The position numbers and the translations under genes are program-made. 17,050 nt of DNA from positions 1-17,050 of the forward strand of contig JAEZFI010000134.1 in NCBI GenBank assembly GCA_023437745.1, read 5' to 3'. A model generated the notes under the pieces. It was not told the origin of the DNA. It worked only from the letters and a program-made list of their open reading frames with translations, and searched no databases. The DNA comes from Actinomycetes bacterium (GTDB taxonomy: Bacteria > Actinomycetota > Acidimicrobiia > Acidimicrobiales > Microtrichaceae). The stretch's first letter is position 1, and every line of letters starts with the position of its first letter. This document shows positions 1 to 8,351 of the stretch, in pieces.

Positions 1-242
1 GCGTAGCCCGAGGGCGGCGTCGGGAGCGACGGCGGCCCGACCGGTGCCTGCGGTGCCGTGGGCGCGCCAGGTGGCGCGAACGGCGAGGGCGGCGAGTTGG
101 GTGCCGTCGGACCCCCGCTCCCCGGAGCGGGCCATGCCGGTCCGGGAGCACCGGGTCCGGACGGCGACGCACCGGGGTGCCCCGGCGGCGGCGGAAACGG
201 CGGCAGCGACCCGGGCTCGATGGCCTGCGGATCATCGGTCAT
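1..242 (-). CDS. Proline-rich protein, N-terminal part, cut by window edge
   Basis: The frame opens with ATG at 242 on the minus strand and stays open to the window edge, giving 80 codons. The start is supported by a purine-rich Shine-Dalgarno just upstream (GGAGAGGGAGGA in minus-strand sense). The visible protein begins MTDDPQAIEPGSLPPFPPPP and is almost entirely Pro, Gly, Ala and Ser, so it is a low-complexity, probably disordered N-terminal tail. The preceding minus-strand gene ends at 279, 36 bp away, and has the same architecture at its N-terminus, so this looks like a tandem paralogue in the same operon. By analogy its missing C-terminus probably carries membrane helices of the DUF4190 kind, but none are visible here. 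The function is unknown. The frame and start are well supported and the family is inferred from the neighbour. Confidence 0.7.
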   Translation of the reverse strand, partial: MTDDPQAIEPGSLPPFPPPPGHPGASPSGPGAPGPAWPAPGSGGPTAPNSPPSPFAPPGAPTAPQAPVGPPSLPTPPSGY

Positions 243-278
243 GGCGTCCTCCCTCTCCTGCGGACGAGGCGCGCTGGG

Positions 279-974
279 TCAGCAGTCGGGATCCTGCCAG
301 ATGCGGTCGAAGTTGCAGCGCCCGTCGGACGGGTCGGAGTTCATCCCGCTGGGCCGGTCGATCACGTCGTCAGCCTCGTTCATGATCCAGATCGTGAAGG
401 CCGTGCCACCGACGAGCCCGACGATCCCGAGGATCAACCCGATCCGCGCCCGCGTCGCGAGCGAGTCCTCGTTCGCCTTCTTGGCGTTGCCCATCCCCAC
501 GACGCCGAGCACCAACCCGACGAGCGCGATCAGCGGCCCGAGGAAGGGGATCCAGAACAGGCAGACGCCGACGATCCTGAGGACCAGGGCCGCCGTCGCG
601 AGCCCGCCACCCGCCGCTGCGGGCTGGGGCGGGTAGCCGACGTTGACGTACCCCTGCGGGTAGCCCGGTTGGCCGGGCTGCCCCGGCGGGGGGTACCCGG
701 GCGGACCGGGAGGGACGGGCGCTCCAGGTGGCGGGTAGCCGGGCGGGCCGGGGGGAGGCCCACCGAGTGGCGCTCCGCCAGGCGGCGCGTAGGCCGGTGC
801 CCCGTACGCAGGCGTCCCGTAGTCGGGCGCCGGCGGGGGGCCCGGAGGGGCCGGAGGAGCCGCAGGCGCCTGGTCACCGCCGGGGGGAGGCCACCCCGCG
901 GGGACGTCCGTACCGGGACCGGGCGGCGGAGGCGGGGTCGACCACGCGTTCTGGCCCTGCGACTCGTCGCTCAT
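279..974 (-). CDS. Pro/Gly/Tyr-rich membrane protein with DUF4190-like C-terminal domain
   Basis: This 231-aa protein starts at ATG 974, preceded by AAAGGAC at Shine-Dalgarno distance. Residues 1-120 are low complexity, rich in Pro, Gly, Tyr and Ala, with repeated PGYPPPG-type units around 78-100. Residues about 123-160 form a hydrophobic hairpin (GLATAALVLRIVGVCLFWIP and following), and a third helix lies near 178-197. Small basic or acidic loops separate these segments. The arrangement matches the DUF4190-type domain common in actinobacterial membrane proteins with disordered cytoplasmic tails. A short tail of about 35 residues holds two cysteines (210 and 231, the last residue), which could form a disulfide if exported. 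It is divergent from the lipoprotein gene at 1145 and probably co-transcribed with the truncated gene downstream. Its role is unknown; tails of this type are often scaffolds in cell-envelope proteins, which is only a suggestion here. Confidence 0.82.
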   Translation of the reverse strand: MSDESQGQNAWSTPPPPPGPGTDVPAGWPPPGGDQAPAAPPAPPGPPPAPDYGTPAYGAPAYAPPGGAPLGGPPPGPPGYPPPGAPVPPGPPGYPPPGQPGQPGYPQGYVNVGYPPQPAAAGGGLATAALVLRIVGVCLFWIPFLGPLIALVGLVLGVVGMGNAKKANEDSLATRARIGLILGIVGLVGGTAFTIWIMNEADDVIDRPSGMNSDPSDGRCNFDRIWQDPDC

Positions 975-1144
975 GTGGAAGTCCTTTCACGGCCCGCTGA
1001 CCTGCGGCGTCGAGGTGCTCAGGGTAATCGTCACGCTCTGGCAGTGACGCCCTCATGCCCATCGGGGTCGCCGGGACGAGCGCGCAGACTGCTGCGAGAC
1101 TTGCGGAGGTCACCGACCTCACCGATCGACCGAAAGGCCCTGCC
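975..1144. promoter_or_regulatory. Divergent intergenic region
   Basis: This 170-bp gap separates the divergent starts at 974 (minus) and 1145 (plus). On the minus strand TACCCT (plus coordinates 1021-1026) fits a TANNNT -10 box and would give a leader of about 40 nt, but no good -35 is visible. Near the plus-strand gene a 6-bp inverted repeat, GAGGTC-ACC-GACCTC (1106-1120), could be a small operator. I found no convincing plus-strand promoter by eye. Confidence 0.3.
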
Positions 1145-1684
1145 ATGTCACCACGGTCCTCGCGCCTCGTCGGAGGCCTGTTGGCGTCCCTGCTCCTCCT
1201 CGCCGGATGCAGCGACGACCCGGAATCCGCCGGCACCGCGACCGAGGACGCGTCGACCACGACCGAGCGGATCAGCGGTGAGCCGAGCGACTCGACGACC
1301 ACCACGGCCACGCCACCCCGCGCCGACGATCCGGCGACACCCGAGGACGAGGCCGCCATCGACGAGTTCTGCACCGCTGCAGAGCGGCTCCGGGATGCCG
1401 TCGCCGGGCTCGCCGACCGCGACGTCCTGTCCAGCTCGTCGCGGTTCGGGGACCAGCTCGAGCTGATCCGCAAGGAGATCTCCGCCCTCCGCGAGTCGGC
1501 CTCCGACGCCGCCCGGCCCGAGCTGGACGACCTCGACACGGAGTTCGGACAGCTGGAGGACGAGCTGCGCGACGGCGACCAACCGCTCCGGGACCTGCTG
1601 TCGGGAGCCGCGTCGGAGGCAGTCGACACGATGTCCGCCGGCCTGGACGTGGTGCAGCGCCTGGCGTCCGTGTGCCCTGACTGA
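1145..1684 (+). CDS. Small secreted lipoprotein, helical, unknown function
   Basis: I chose ATG 1145 because it has AAAGG 7 nt upstream and places a lipoprotein signal peptide exactly at the N-terminus; an upstream in-frame ATG at 1055 would bury it. The 179-aa product has a basic start (MSPRSSR), a hydrophobic stretch 8-20 and the lipobox L-A-G-C with the lipidated cysteine at 22. Residues 23-65 are a Ser/Thr/Asp-rich linker typical of actinobacterial lipoproteins. Residues 66-179 are predicted mostly helical and highly acidic. Cysteines 76 and 177 flank this domain and could pair outside the cell. I recognise no enzymatic motif. It stands alone between a divergent gene and the promoter at 1768. 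Export and lipidation are well supported; function is not known. Confidence 0.85.
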   Translation: MSPRSSRLVGGLLASLLLLAGCSDDPESAGTATEDASTTTERISGEPSDSTTTTATPPRADDPATPEDEAAIDEFCTAAERLRDAVAGLADRDVLSSSSRFGDQLELIRKEISALRESASDAARPELDDLDTEFGQLEDELRDGDQPLRDLLSGAASEAVDTMSAGLDVVQRLASVCPD

Positions 1685-1767
1685 GCTCTGCGCCCCGGCT
1701 GAGCCCGCGCCGGCGCTGACTCGGCACGCCCTTGCTGCGCAGCCCGGCCCAGCGCGCCCCGAGGCAG

Positions 1768-1796
1768 TGTCACACACGTCGCCTACCGTCTCCCCC
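1768..1796 (+). promoter_or_regulatory. PafBC/RecA-independent damage-type promoter, leaderless
   Basis: TGTCACAC (1768-1775), 8 nt, TACCGT (1784-1789), 7 nt, then GTG at 1797. The mycobacterial RecA-independent DNA-damage promoter has consensus tTGTCRgtg-N8-TAnnnT. The TGTCR core, the N8 spacer and the TAnnnT -10 are all met; the less conserved gtg is replaced by CAC. The -10 to GTG distance puts the predicted transcription start on the start codon. The same layout recurs at 8323-8351. PafBC control is inferred from the motif and the repair genes it precedes. Confidence 0.6.
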
Positions 1797-4700
1797 GTGA
1801 CGGCGACACCCACCACGGTCCCCTTCGGGCGTCCGGCGAGCGAGGCCCTGGATCACGCGATCCGCACGGCGAAGGCCGGTCGCGCGCTCGCCCCCGTCAC
1901 GGTGATCGTGCCGTCGAACTTCGCGGGACTCGCCGCACGCCGCCTGCTCGGCTCCGGCACCGTCGGCAGCGGCGGCCTCGCGAACGTCGGCTTCGTCACG
2001 CCGTTCCGCCTCGCCGAGCTGGTCGCCGCCGACCGGCTGCTCGACCGCTCGCCGCTCACCAACCCGGTGCTCGGGGCGGCAGTCCGGCTCGCGCTCGCCG
2101 ACGATCCCGGCCCGTTCGCGGCGGTCAAGGACCACCAGGCCACCGAGGCAGCCCTCGCCGCTGTGTACACCGAGCTGAGCAACGTGGGCCCGGACGCGCT
2201 CGATCGCATCGGGGCGAGCGGGCGAGCAGGCGCCACCGCCGTGCGCTTCCACCGTTCCATCGGGGCGCGCCTCACCGGCTTCCACGACGAGGCCGACCTG
2301 GTCCGGGCCGCCACCGAGCACCCCCAGCTCGCCGCCCTCCTCGCGCCCTTCGGCCACCTCGTCTGGCACCTCCCCGCGCCGATGACCGCTCCCCTCGCGC
2401 GCTTCGTCGGCGCAGCCCTCGCCGCCGCGCCCTCCAGCGTGATCATCGGGGTCACCACCGACGAGAAGGCCGACGCCCTCACGTGGGCCACCTGTCGGCA
2501 GGCGGGCGTGTCACCCCCAGCGTCGCCGTCCGTGAGCGATCTCCCGACTGCCACAGCGATCATCTCGGTGACCGATGCCGACGAGGAGGTCCGGGCCGTC
2601 GTCCGGGAGATCGCGGCCCTCCTCGAAGGCGCGCACGGCGACCCGGTCCCCCTCGACCGGATCGGCGTCTTCCACGCGACGCCCGACCCGTACGTCCGGA
2701 TCCTCGAGCAGCAGCTGGCCGCGGCGGGCATCCCCGCCAACGGGCCTTCCCGCCGGCGGCTCGGCGAGACCGCCGCCGGTCGGACCCTCCTCGCCGCCCT
2801 CCGGCTCCCCGCGCAGCAGTGGCGCCGGGATCGCGTCATGGCACTGGTCAGCAGCGCCCCGCTGCGCGCCGGTGACGACTCCGCTCGCCCTGCCACCTGG
2901 GAGGAGATCTCACGCGAGGCGGGCGTCGTCCAGCACCGCACCGACTGGGCGAGGAAGCTCGCCGCGCATCGCGCCCAGCTCGAGGGCGAGCTGGCCGCGC
3001 TCGACCCCGAGGTCGCACCCCGCCCGCACGACCACCTCACTCGCCGGCTGGCCGACGTGGCCGCGCTCGACGAGTTCGTCGAGGCGCTGGGCGCCGGCGT
3101 CGACGCGGTGGACCGGGCGGTCGGCTGGCCGGCCAAGGTCCACGCCGCGCTCGCACTGCTCCACCAGCTCCTCGGCACCCGCCACCCGAGCTGGCCCGAG
3201 GACGAGCAGGCGGCGCTGGAGCGGGTCGAGGACGCCCTGGGCCGGCTGGCGTCCCTCGATCACCTGGAGCCCGCGCCTCCCCTCGACGTGTTCGTGCGTG
3301 CGCTCACCGCCGAGCTCGACGTCACCCACGGTCGGCAGGGCCGATTCGGCGACGGCGTGATGTACGGGCCGCTCGCCAGCGCCGTCGGGCTCGACTTCGA
3401 CGCCGTGTTCATCCTCGGCTGCACCGAGGGCCTCTGCCCGTCCCCCCGTCGCGACGACGCCATGCTCCCCGACCACGTGCGGGAGCTGGCGAGCGGCGAG
3501 CTGGCCTTGCGCGCCGATCGACTCCACGACCAGCACCGCCAGTTCCTGGCTGCCCTCGCGACCGCGCCGGCGGCTCGGCGCACGCTCACGGCGCCGCGCG
3601 GCAGCCTCCGCGCCAGCCGCGGGCCGCTCCCGTCACGCTGGCTGCTGGACAGCGCTTCGGCCATCGAGGGCGCTCCCGTGTACGCCACCGACTACGTGGA
3701 GCGGACCGACCTGCATGCCACCGTCGTGCCCTCGCACGCCGCCGGGATGCTGACCGCCCCGGTCCCGGCCTCCCTCGTCGAGCACGACGTCAAGGCGCTG
3801 GCTGCGCACCTCGCGCGCGACGAGCACGCCGGCTCGCACCCCGCCGGCCGGCTCGTCGAGCGCGGCCTCGCGGCGCAGGCCGCTCGCCGCTCGGCTGACT
3901 TCACCGAGTGGGACGGCAACCTCGCCGGCGAGCCGATCCCCTCCACCGGCGACCGTCCGCTCTCTCCCAGCCGGCTGCAGAAGTGGGCACAGTGCGGGTT
4001 CCGGTACTACCTCGGCTACACGCTCGGCCTCTCGGATCGCGACGACCCCGAACGGATCATCGAGCTGAACCCGCTCGACCGGGGCAGCGCCATCCACGCC
4101 GCGCTCGAGCGCTTCCTGCTCGAGGCCATCGAGGCCGGGCTCCCCGAGCCCGACGAGCCGTGGTCCCCGGCCGACCACGAGCGCCTGCGAGCGATCGTCG
4201 AGGAGGAGCTGGATCAGCTCGCCGACCGCGGCCGCACCGGGCGCGAGCTGTTGTGGCGCACCAACCGGTCCGACCTCGTTCGCCTGCTCGACGGGTTCCT
4301 CGACGCCGACGACGAGCATCGGAAGGCCACGCGGTCGAGGGCCGAGCAGCTCGAGATGCGCTTCGGCTTCGACGACGGAGTCCCGCCGGTCCGCCTCACC
4401 CTGCCCGACGGCCGGGAGCTCTCCTTCCGGGGCGCCTTCGACCGCGCCGACCGCGGCGCGGACGGCCGGTGGTACGTGACCGACTACAAGACCGGCCAGG
4501 ACGCCGCCTTCAAGGGCATCGATGCGAAGGACCCGACGAGCGGCGGGACGCTGCTGCAGCTCGGGCTCTACGCCGAGGCCGCCATCCAGCACCTCGGGGC
4601 CGAGGAGGTCGACGCCCACTACTGGGTCATCAACCCGAGGACCGGCGATTACGGCCGGCACGGCTACGCGTGGACCGAGGAGCGGCGCGAGCGGTTCGTC

Positions 4701-4913
4701 GAGGTGCTCACGGCCATCGCCGACGGCATCGAGGGCGGCGCCTATCCGATGGTGCCGGGCGAGTACAACCTCTTCCGGCAGACACACGACAACTGCGCGT
4801 TCTGCGAGTTCGACGGGGTCTGCCCCAGCGCCCGCGGCGAGCAGGCGTCGGTCAAGGTCGACGCGCCCGGCCTGAGGGCCCGCGGTGCCCTCCAGTGGGA
4901 GCCGGCGGGATGA
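1797..4913 (+). CDS. AddB/AdnA-type subunit: Fe-S PD-(D/E)XK nuclease with degenerate helicase motor
   Basis: This is the likely partner subunit of a RecBCD-like double-strand-break resection complex. The 1038-aa protein has an SF1-like N-terminal part; the stretch around residues 533-560 (VFILGCTEGLCP) is typical of AddB. The Walker A site appears lost: GRPASEAL (11-18) sits where AddB has a G-x-x-GSGKT loop. The C-terminal RecB-family nuclease looks intact, with His767, Asp882, Asp896 and Lys898 (DYK). It is framed by Cys733 and a C-x2-C-x5-C cluster (Cys1000, 1003, 1009), the iron-sulfur staple known from AddB. I chose GTG 1797 over the in-frame GTG 1767 because the -10 box lies between them and 1797 fits a leaderless start. 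The stop overlaps the next gene's ATG (ATGA), implying translational coupling. Length and order also suit mycobacterial AdnA, so the exact orthology is open. Confidence 0.88.
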   Translation: MTATPTTVPFGRPASEALDHAIRTAKAGRALAPVTVIVPSNFAGLAARRLLGSGTVGSGGLANVGFVTPFRLAELVAADRLLDRSPLTNPVLGAAVRLALADDPGPFAAVKDHQATEAALAAVYTELSNVGPDALDRIGASGRAGATAVRFHRSIGARLTGFHDEADLVRAATEHPQLAALLAPFGHLVWHLPAPMTAPLARFVGAALAAAPSSVIIGVTTDEKADALTWATCRQAGVSPPASPSVSDLPTATAIISVTDADEEVRAVVREIAALLEGAHGDPVPLDRIGVFHATPDPYVRILEQQLAAAGIPANGPSRRRLGETAAGRTLLAALRLPAQQWRRDRVMALVSSAPLRAGDDSARPATWEEISREAGVVQHRTDWARKLAAHRAQLEGELAALDPEVAPRPHDHLTRRLADVAALDEFVEALGAGVDAVDRAVGWPAKVHAALALLHQLLGTRHPSWPEDEQAALERVEDALGRLASLDHLEPAPPLDVFVRALTAELDVTHGRQGRFGDGVMYGPLASAVGLDFDAVFILGCTEGLCPSPRRDDAMLPDHVRELASGELALRADRLHDQHRQFLAALATAPAARRTLTAPRGSLRASRGPLPSRWLLDSASAIEGAPVYATDYVERTDLHATVVPSHAAGMLTAPVPASLVEHDVKALAAHLARDEHAGSHPAGRLVERGLAAQAARRSADFTEWDGNLAGEPIPSTGDRPLSPSRLQKWAQCGFRYYLGYTLGLSDRDDPERIIELNPLDRGSAIHAALERFLLEAIEAGLPEPDEPWSPADHERLRAIVEEELDQLADRGRTGRELLWRTNRSDLVRLLDGFLDADDEHRKATRSRAEQLEMRFGFDDGVPPVRLTLPDGRELSFRGAFDRADRGADGRWYVTDYKTGQDAAFKGIDAKDPTSGGTLLQLGLYAEAAIQHLGAEEVDAHYWVINPRTGDYGRHGYAWTEERRERFVEVLTAIADGIEGGAYPMVPGEYNLFRQTHDNCAFCEFDGVCPSARGEQASVKVDAPGLRARGALQWEPAG

Positions 4914-7900
4914 GCGCCCTGTCCGACGACCACGTCCGCACCCTCGTCACCACGACCGGGCTCGACCGCACGCTGTTCGTCGAGGCCGGCGCCGGGACGG
5001 GCAAGACGACGCAGCTGGTGACGCGCATCGTGAACCTCGTGCTGGAGCAGGGGGTCCCGCTCGCGAACATCGCTGCCATCACCTTCACCGAGGCGGCGGC
5101 CGCCGAGCTGCAGAGCCGCATCCGCGTGAAGTTCGAGCGCGAGTCGATCACCGCCGGGGCCGCCCGTGACGAGGAACGCCTCGCCCGTTGCCGGACCGCG
5201 ATCGAGGACGCCGACAAGGCGGCCATCTCCACGCTCCACGGCTTCGCCAGCCGGATGCTCGGCGAGTTCGCCGTGGAGGCGGGCCTCCCGCCCCGCATCC
5301 ACGTGCTCGACGAGGTGTCGTCGCAGCTCGCGCACGAGGACCGCTGGGAGCGCTTCGTCGACCGTCTCTACGACGATCCCGCGAACGAAGCGCTGCTGCT
5401 GCGGGCACTGCTCCTCGGCGTCCACCTCGAGGCGCGGTTCGCCAGCCAGCCCACCTTCAAGAGGGTGGCGATGCAGCTCAACCAGAACTGGGACCGCCTC
5501 GGTCCGATCGCCTCGTCCACACCACCGCCGATCGGGCCCCTCGACTTCACGGCGTTCGAGGACGCCGCCACCGCAGTCCGGCAGGTCCTGGACGCGTGCA
5601 CCGACCCATCGGACCGCCTCCACGAGGCCCTGACGGAACAGGTCATCCCGCTCCTCGACGTGATCGACGCGATCGACGACCCGGACCGCAAGCTCCGCTC
5701 GATCCAGGCCGTGGACTTCAAGTTCGGGAACATCGGACGCGGCGGGGCCTGGACGTGCGACGTGAAGGACGCCCGAGCCGCCGTGAAGGCGCTGAGCGAG
5801 TCGGGCGCCCAGGTCGTCGCCGCTGCCGTGGATCCGGTGCTGCGGCACCTGCTCGTGCTGGTCGCCCGCGAGGTGCAGGAGGCGGCCCGGGCCCGCCGTG
5901 AGGACGGCGGGCTCGAGTTCCACGACCTCCTGGTGCTCGCCCGTGAGCTCCTGCGCAACAGCCCCGAGGCACGAGCGACCCTGCACGACCGCTACACCCA
6001 CCTGCTCCTGGACGAGTTCCAGGACACGGACCCGATCCAGATCGAGCTGGCCACGCTGATCGCGGCGACCATCGCCGACGACGCGCCCGGTGACTGGCAC
6101 GAGATGGCCGTCGACCACGGACGCCTCTTCTTCGTGGGCGATCCCAAGCAGTCCATCTACCGCTTCCGTCGTGCCGACATCGGTCTGTTCCTCAAGGCGC
6201 GGGAGCGGTTCGGCGGCGACGACGGCGTCCAGCAGCTCGTCACCAACTTCCGCACCGTCGAACCGATCATCGGATGGGTCAACCACCTCTTCGACCGGGT
6301 CATGGGCAGCGGCGAGGAAGGGCTGCAGCCTCGCTACGAGCCCCTCGCCGCGCATCGCGTCGGGGAGCCCTCGGCCGACCACCGGCCCGTCCTCCTGGGC
6401 GGGCCGCACCCCGATCCGAAGGTGCGGGCCGGCGCGCTCCGCCAGGACGAGGCAGCCGACGTGGCCGCGGTGATCGACGGCATCCGCTCGAACCCGTCGG
6501 CATGGCCGGTCTTCGACGAGCGCGAGGAGCGCTGGCGCGACGCCCGCCTGTCCGACGTGACGATCCTGGTCCCCGCCCGCACCTCCGTGCCGTACCTGCG
6601 AACCGCCCTCGGTCGCGCCGGCATCCCCTACCGGCTGGCCACGGGCACGCTCGTCTACGACACACAGGAGGTCCGTGACGCCCTCGCGGCGATCCGGGCG
6701 ATCGACGACCCCACCGATCAGCTCAGCCTCGTGGCCGCGCTTCGCTCACCGCTCTACGCCTGCACCGACGTCGATCTGTACCGCTACCGGAACCACGGCG
6801 GTCGCTGGGCGCTGCACCGCAGCATCCCCGACACCGTGCCCCCGGACTGCCCGGTCCGGGCCGCGATGGCACACCTCCGCTCGCTGTGGGAGGAACGCTG
6901 GTGGCTCACGCCGTCCGTGCTCCTCGACCGACTGCTCCGCGAACGACACGCCGACCTCCTGGCCTTCGGCGATCCGCGACCCGAGGAGGTGTGGCGCCGA
7001 CTGCGGTTCCTCGTCGATCAGGCGCGCTCGTTCGAGGAGGCCGGGGGCGGCGGGCTCCGAGCGTTCGTCGACTGGGCGATCCTCCAGAGCGCCGACGGGG
7101 CGCGGGTCCACGAGCCGCTGCTGCCCGAGACCGGCGAGGACGCGGTGCAGATCCTGACCGTCCACGGGTCGAAGGGCCTCGAGTTCCCGATCGCCATCCT
7201 CTCGGGGCTGACGACCAAGCCGGGCTCGCGGCAGCGAGGCCCCAACGTGCTGTGGGACGAGGACGGCCAGCCCCACGTGAGCATTCGGAAGGGCCTGGCC
7301 ACCGACGGCCACGAACCCCGCGCCGACCTCGAAGAGGAGATGGACGCCCACGAGAAGCTGCGGCTCCTCTACGTGGCGGCGACGCGGGGCCGTGACCACC
7401 TGATCGTGTCCTGCCACCACAAGGCCGCCGCCAACGCGTCCGACACCTACGCGGGACGGGTGTGGACGCACTTCGAGGAGCATCCGGAGCTCTGGCGGCG
7501 GCTGCCCGACGACGCAGACGGTCGAGGACGGACGGACGTGTTGGCCGAGGACGTCACCGCGACCGCTCCCGTCGACGTGACCCACGCCGAGGCGGAGCGT
7601 GCCGCCTGGATCGCACGCCGGGAGTCGCTGATCGCACCGCAACGGCGGCCGCGGGTCCTCTCGGCCACGACCGTCGCCGGCCTGGGTCACGCCGAGCCCG
7701 GCCCGGACGACGAGGCGGCGATCGACGAGGACGACTCCGGTGACGACCTCCCCGCCGACGGGGCGGTCACCCCCCGTCGCCGCGGCAGGGCGGGCAGCGC
7801 CATCGGCCGGGCCGTGCACGCCACGCTCCAGCTCGTCGACCTCGCGGCACCGCGGGACGTCGAGGCGCAGGCCCGTCGGCAGTGCGAGCTCGAGGGCATC

Positions 7901-8302
7901 GCCGACCTCACCGACGACGTCGTGGCGATGGTCCGCTCCACCCTCGACAGCCCGGTGATCCGGATGGCCGCCGCCAGCACGCACCACAAGGAGCTCTACG
8001 TCGCGGCACCGGTCGGCGACCGGACCATCGAGGGCTACGTCGACCTTCTCGTCGAGACCCCCGAGGGCCTCGTGATCGTCGACTACAAGACCGACGCCGT
8101 CCGGTCGGACGCGGACGCCGATGATCGCCTCGCCCACCACCGGCTGCAGGGCGCGGCCTATGCGCTCGCGCTCACCACGACGACCGGGCTGCCAGTGGTC
8201 GGCTGCCACTTCGTCTTCTGCGGGAAGCGGGGTGCACGTGAACGCGCCGTCACCGACCTCGACGCCGCGATGGCCGAGGTCAGCGCGCTCCTCACTGCGT
8301 GA
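4910..8302 (+). CDS. AddA/AdnB-type UvrD helicase with RecB-family nuclease domain
   Basis: This 1130-aa protein is the active motor and second nuclease of the resection complex. All SF1A motifs are present: Walker A GAGTGKTT (27-34), motif Ia (ITFTEAAAAEL), Walker B LLLDEFQDTD with Asp368-Glu369, motif III GDPKQSIYRFRRAD (410 on), motif V with HGSKGLEFP (752 on) and motif VI ATRGRD (Arg826 and 828). The C-terminal nuclease keeps His970, Asp1045, Asp1058 and Lys1060 (DYKTD), so it should cut DNA. A larger frame runs open well upstream, but ATG 4910 is right because Walker A falls close to the N-terminus as in the family, and ATG overlaps the stop of the preceding gene. The upstream Shine-Dalgarno is weak, consistent with coupling. 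It ends 20 bp before the second damage-type promoter. AddA and AdnB are not separable from sequence reading alone. Confidence 0.92.
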   Translation: MSALSDDHVRTLVTTTGLDRTLFVEAGAGTGKTTQLVTRIVNLVLEQGVPLANIAAITFTEAAAAELQSRIRVKFERESITAGAARDEERLARCRTAIEDADKAAISTLHGFASRMLGEFAVEAGLPPRIHVLDEVSSQLAHEDRWERFVDRLYDDPANEALLLRALLLGVHLEARFASQPTFKRVAMQLNQNWDRLGPIASSTPPPIGPLDFTAFEDAATAVRQVLDACTDPSDRLHEALTEQVIPLLDVIDAIDDPDRKLRSIQAVDFKFGNIGRGGAWTCDVKDARAAVKALSESGAQVVAAAVDPVLRHLLVLVAREVQEAARARREDGGLEFHDLLVLARELLRNSPEARATLHDRYTHLLLDEFQDTDPIQIELATLIAATIADDAPGDWHEMAVDHGRLFFVGDPKQSIYRFRRADIGLFLKARERFGGDDGVQQLVTNFRTVEPIIGWVNHLFDRVMGSGEEGLQPRYEPLAAHRVGEPSADHRPVLLGGPHPDPKVRAGALRQDEAADVAAVIDGIRSNPSAWPVFDEREERWRDARLSDVTILVPARTSVPYLRTALGRAGIPYRLATGTLVYDTQEVRDALAAIRAIDDPTDQLSLVAALRSPLYACTDVDLYRYRNHGGRWALHRSIPDTVPPDCPVRAAMAHLRSLWEERWWLTPSVLLDRLLRERHADLLAFGDPRPEEVWRRLRFLVDQARSFEEAGGGGLRAFVDWAILQSADGARVHEPLLPETGEDAVQILTVHGSKGLEFPIAILSGLTTKPGSRQRGPNVLWDEDGQPHVSIRKGLATDGHEPRADLEEEMDAHEKLRLLYVAATRGRDHLIVSCHHKAAANASDTYAGRVWTHFEEHPELWRRLPDDADGRGRTDVLAEDVTATAPVDVTHAEAERAAWIARRESLIAPQRRPRVLSATTVAGLGHAEPGPDDEAAIDEDDSGDDLPADGAVTPRRRGRAGSAIGRAVHATLQLVDLAAPRDVEAQARRQCELEGIADLTDDVVAMVRSTLDSPVIRMAAASTHHKELYVAAPVGDRTIEGYVDLLVETPEGLVIVDYKTDAVRSDADADDRLAHHRLQGAAYALALTTTTGLPVVGCHFVFCGKRGARERAVTDLDAAMAEVSALLTA

Positions 8303-8322
8303 CCTCCGGGGTCCGCGGTCGC

Positions 8323-8351
8323 TGTCACACCCCCCACGTAGGGTCGCTCAC
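8323..8351 (+). promoter_or_regulatory. Second PafBC/RecA-independent damage-type promoter, leaderless
   Basis: TGTCACAC (8323-8330), 8 nt, TAGGGT (8339-8344), 7 nt, then GTG at 8352. Every element and distance equals the promoter at 1768-1796, though the spacer sequences differ. There is no Shine-Dalgarno before the GTG, and the encoded N-terminus (VTRFVHTADWQLG) is exactly that of the SbcD-like family, so the leaderless start is well anchored. It gives the SbcCD-like half of the island its own promoter, 20 bp after the AddA-like stop. Confidence 0.65.

Noticed and set aside
1767..1796. GTG 1767 as start of the AddB-like gene
   Set aside because: It lies upstream of the -10 box at 1784, so it would not be in the mRNA. 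The encoded residues look unconserved and GTG 1797 fits the leaderless pattern.
3908..4909. Upstream extension of the AddA-like frame
   Set aside because: The frame is open, but the extra 334 residues are Arg/Pro-rich nonsense overlapping the AddB-like nuclease domain. ATG 4910 gives the family N-terminus.
4742..6409. 555-codon open frame on the minus strand
   Set aside because: Antisense to the end of the AddB-like and the start of the AddA-like genes; no motifs and no start context.
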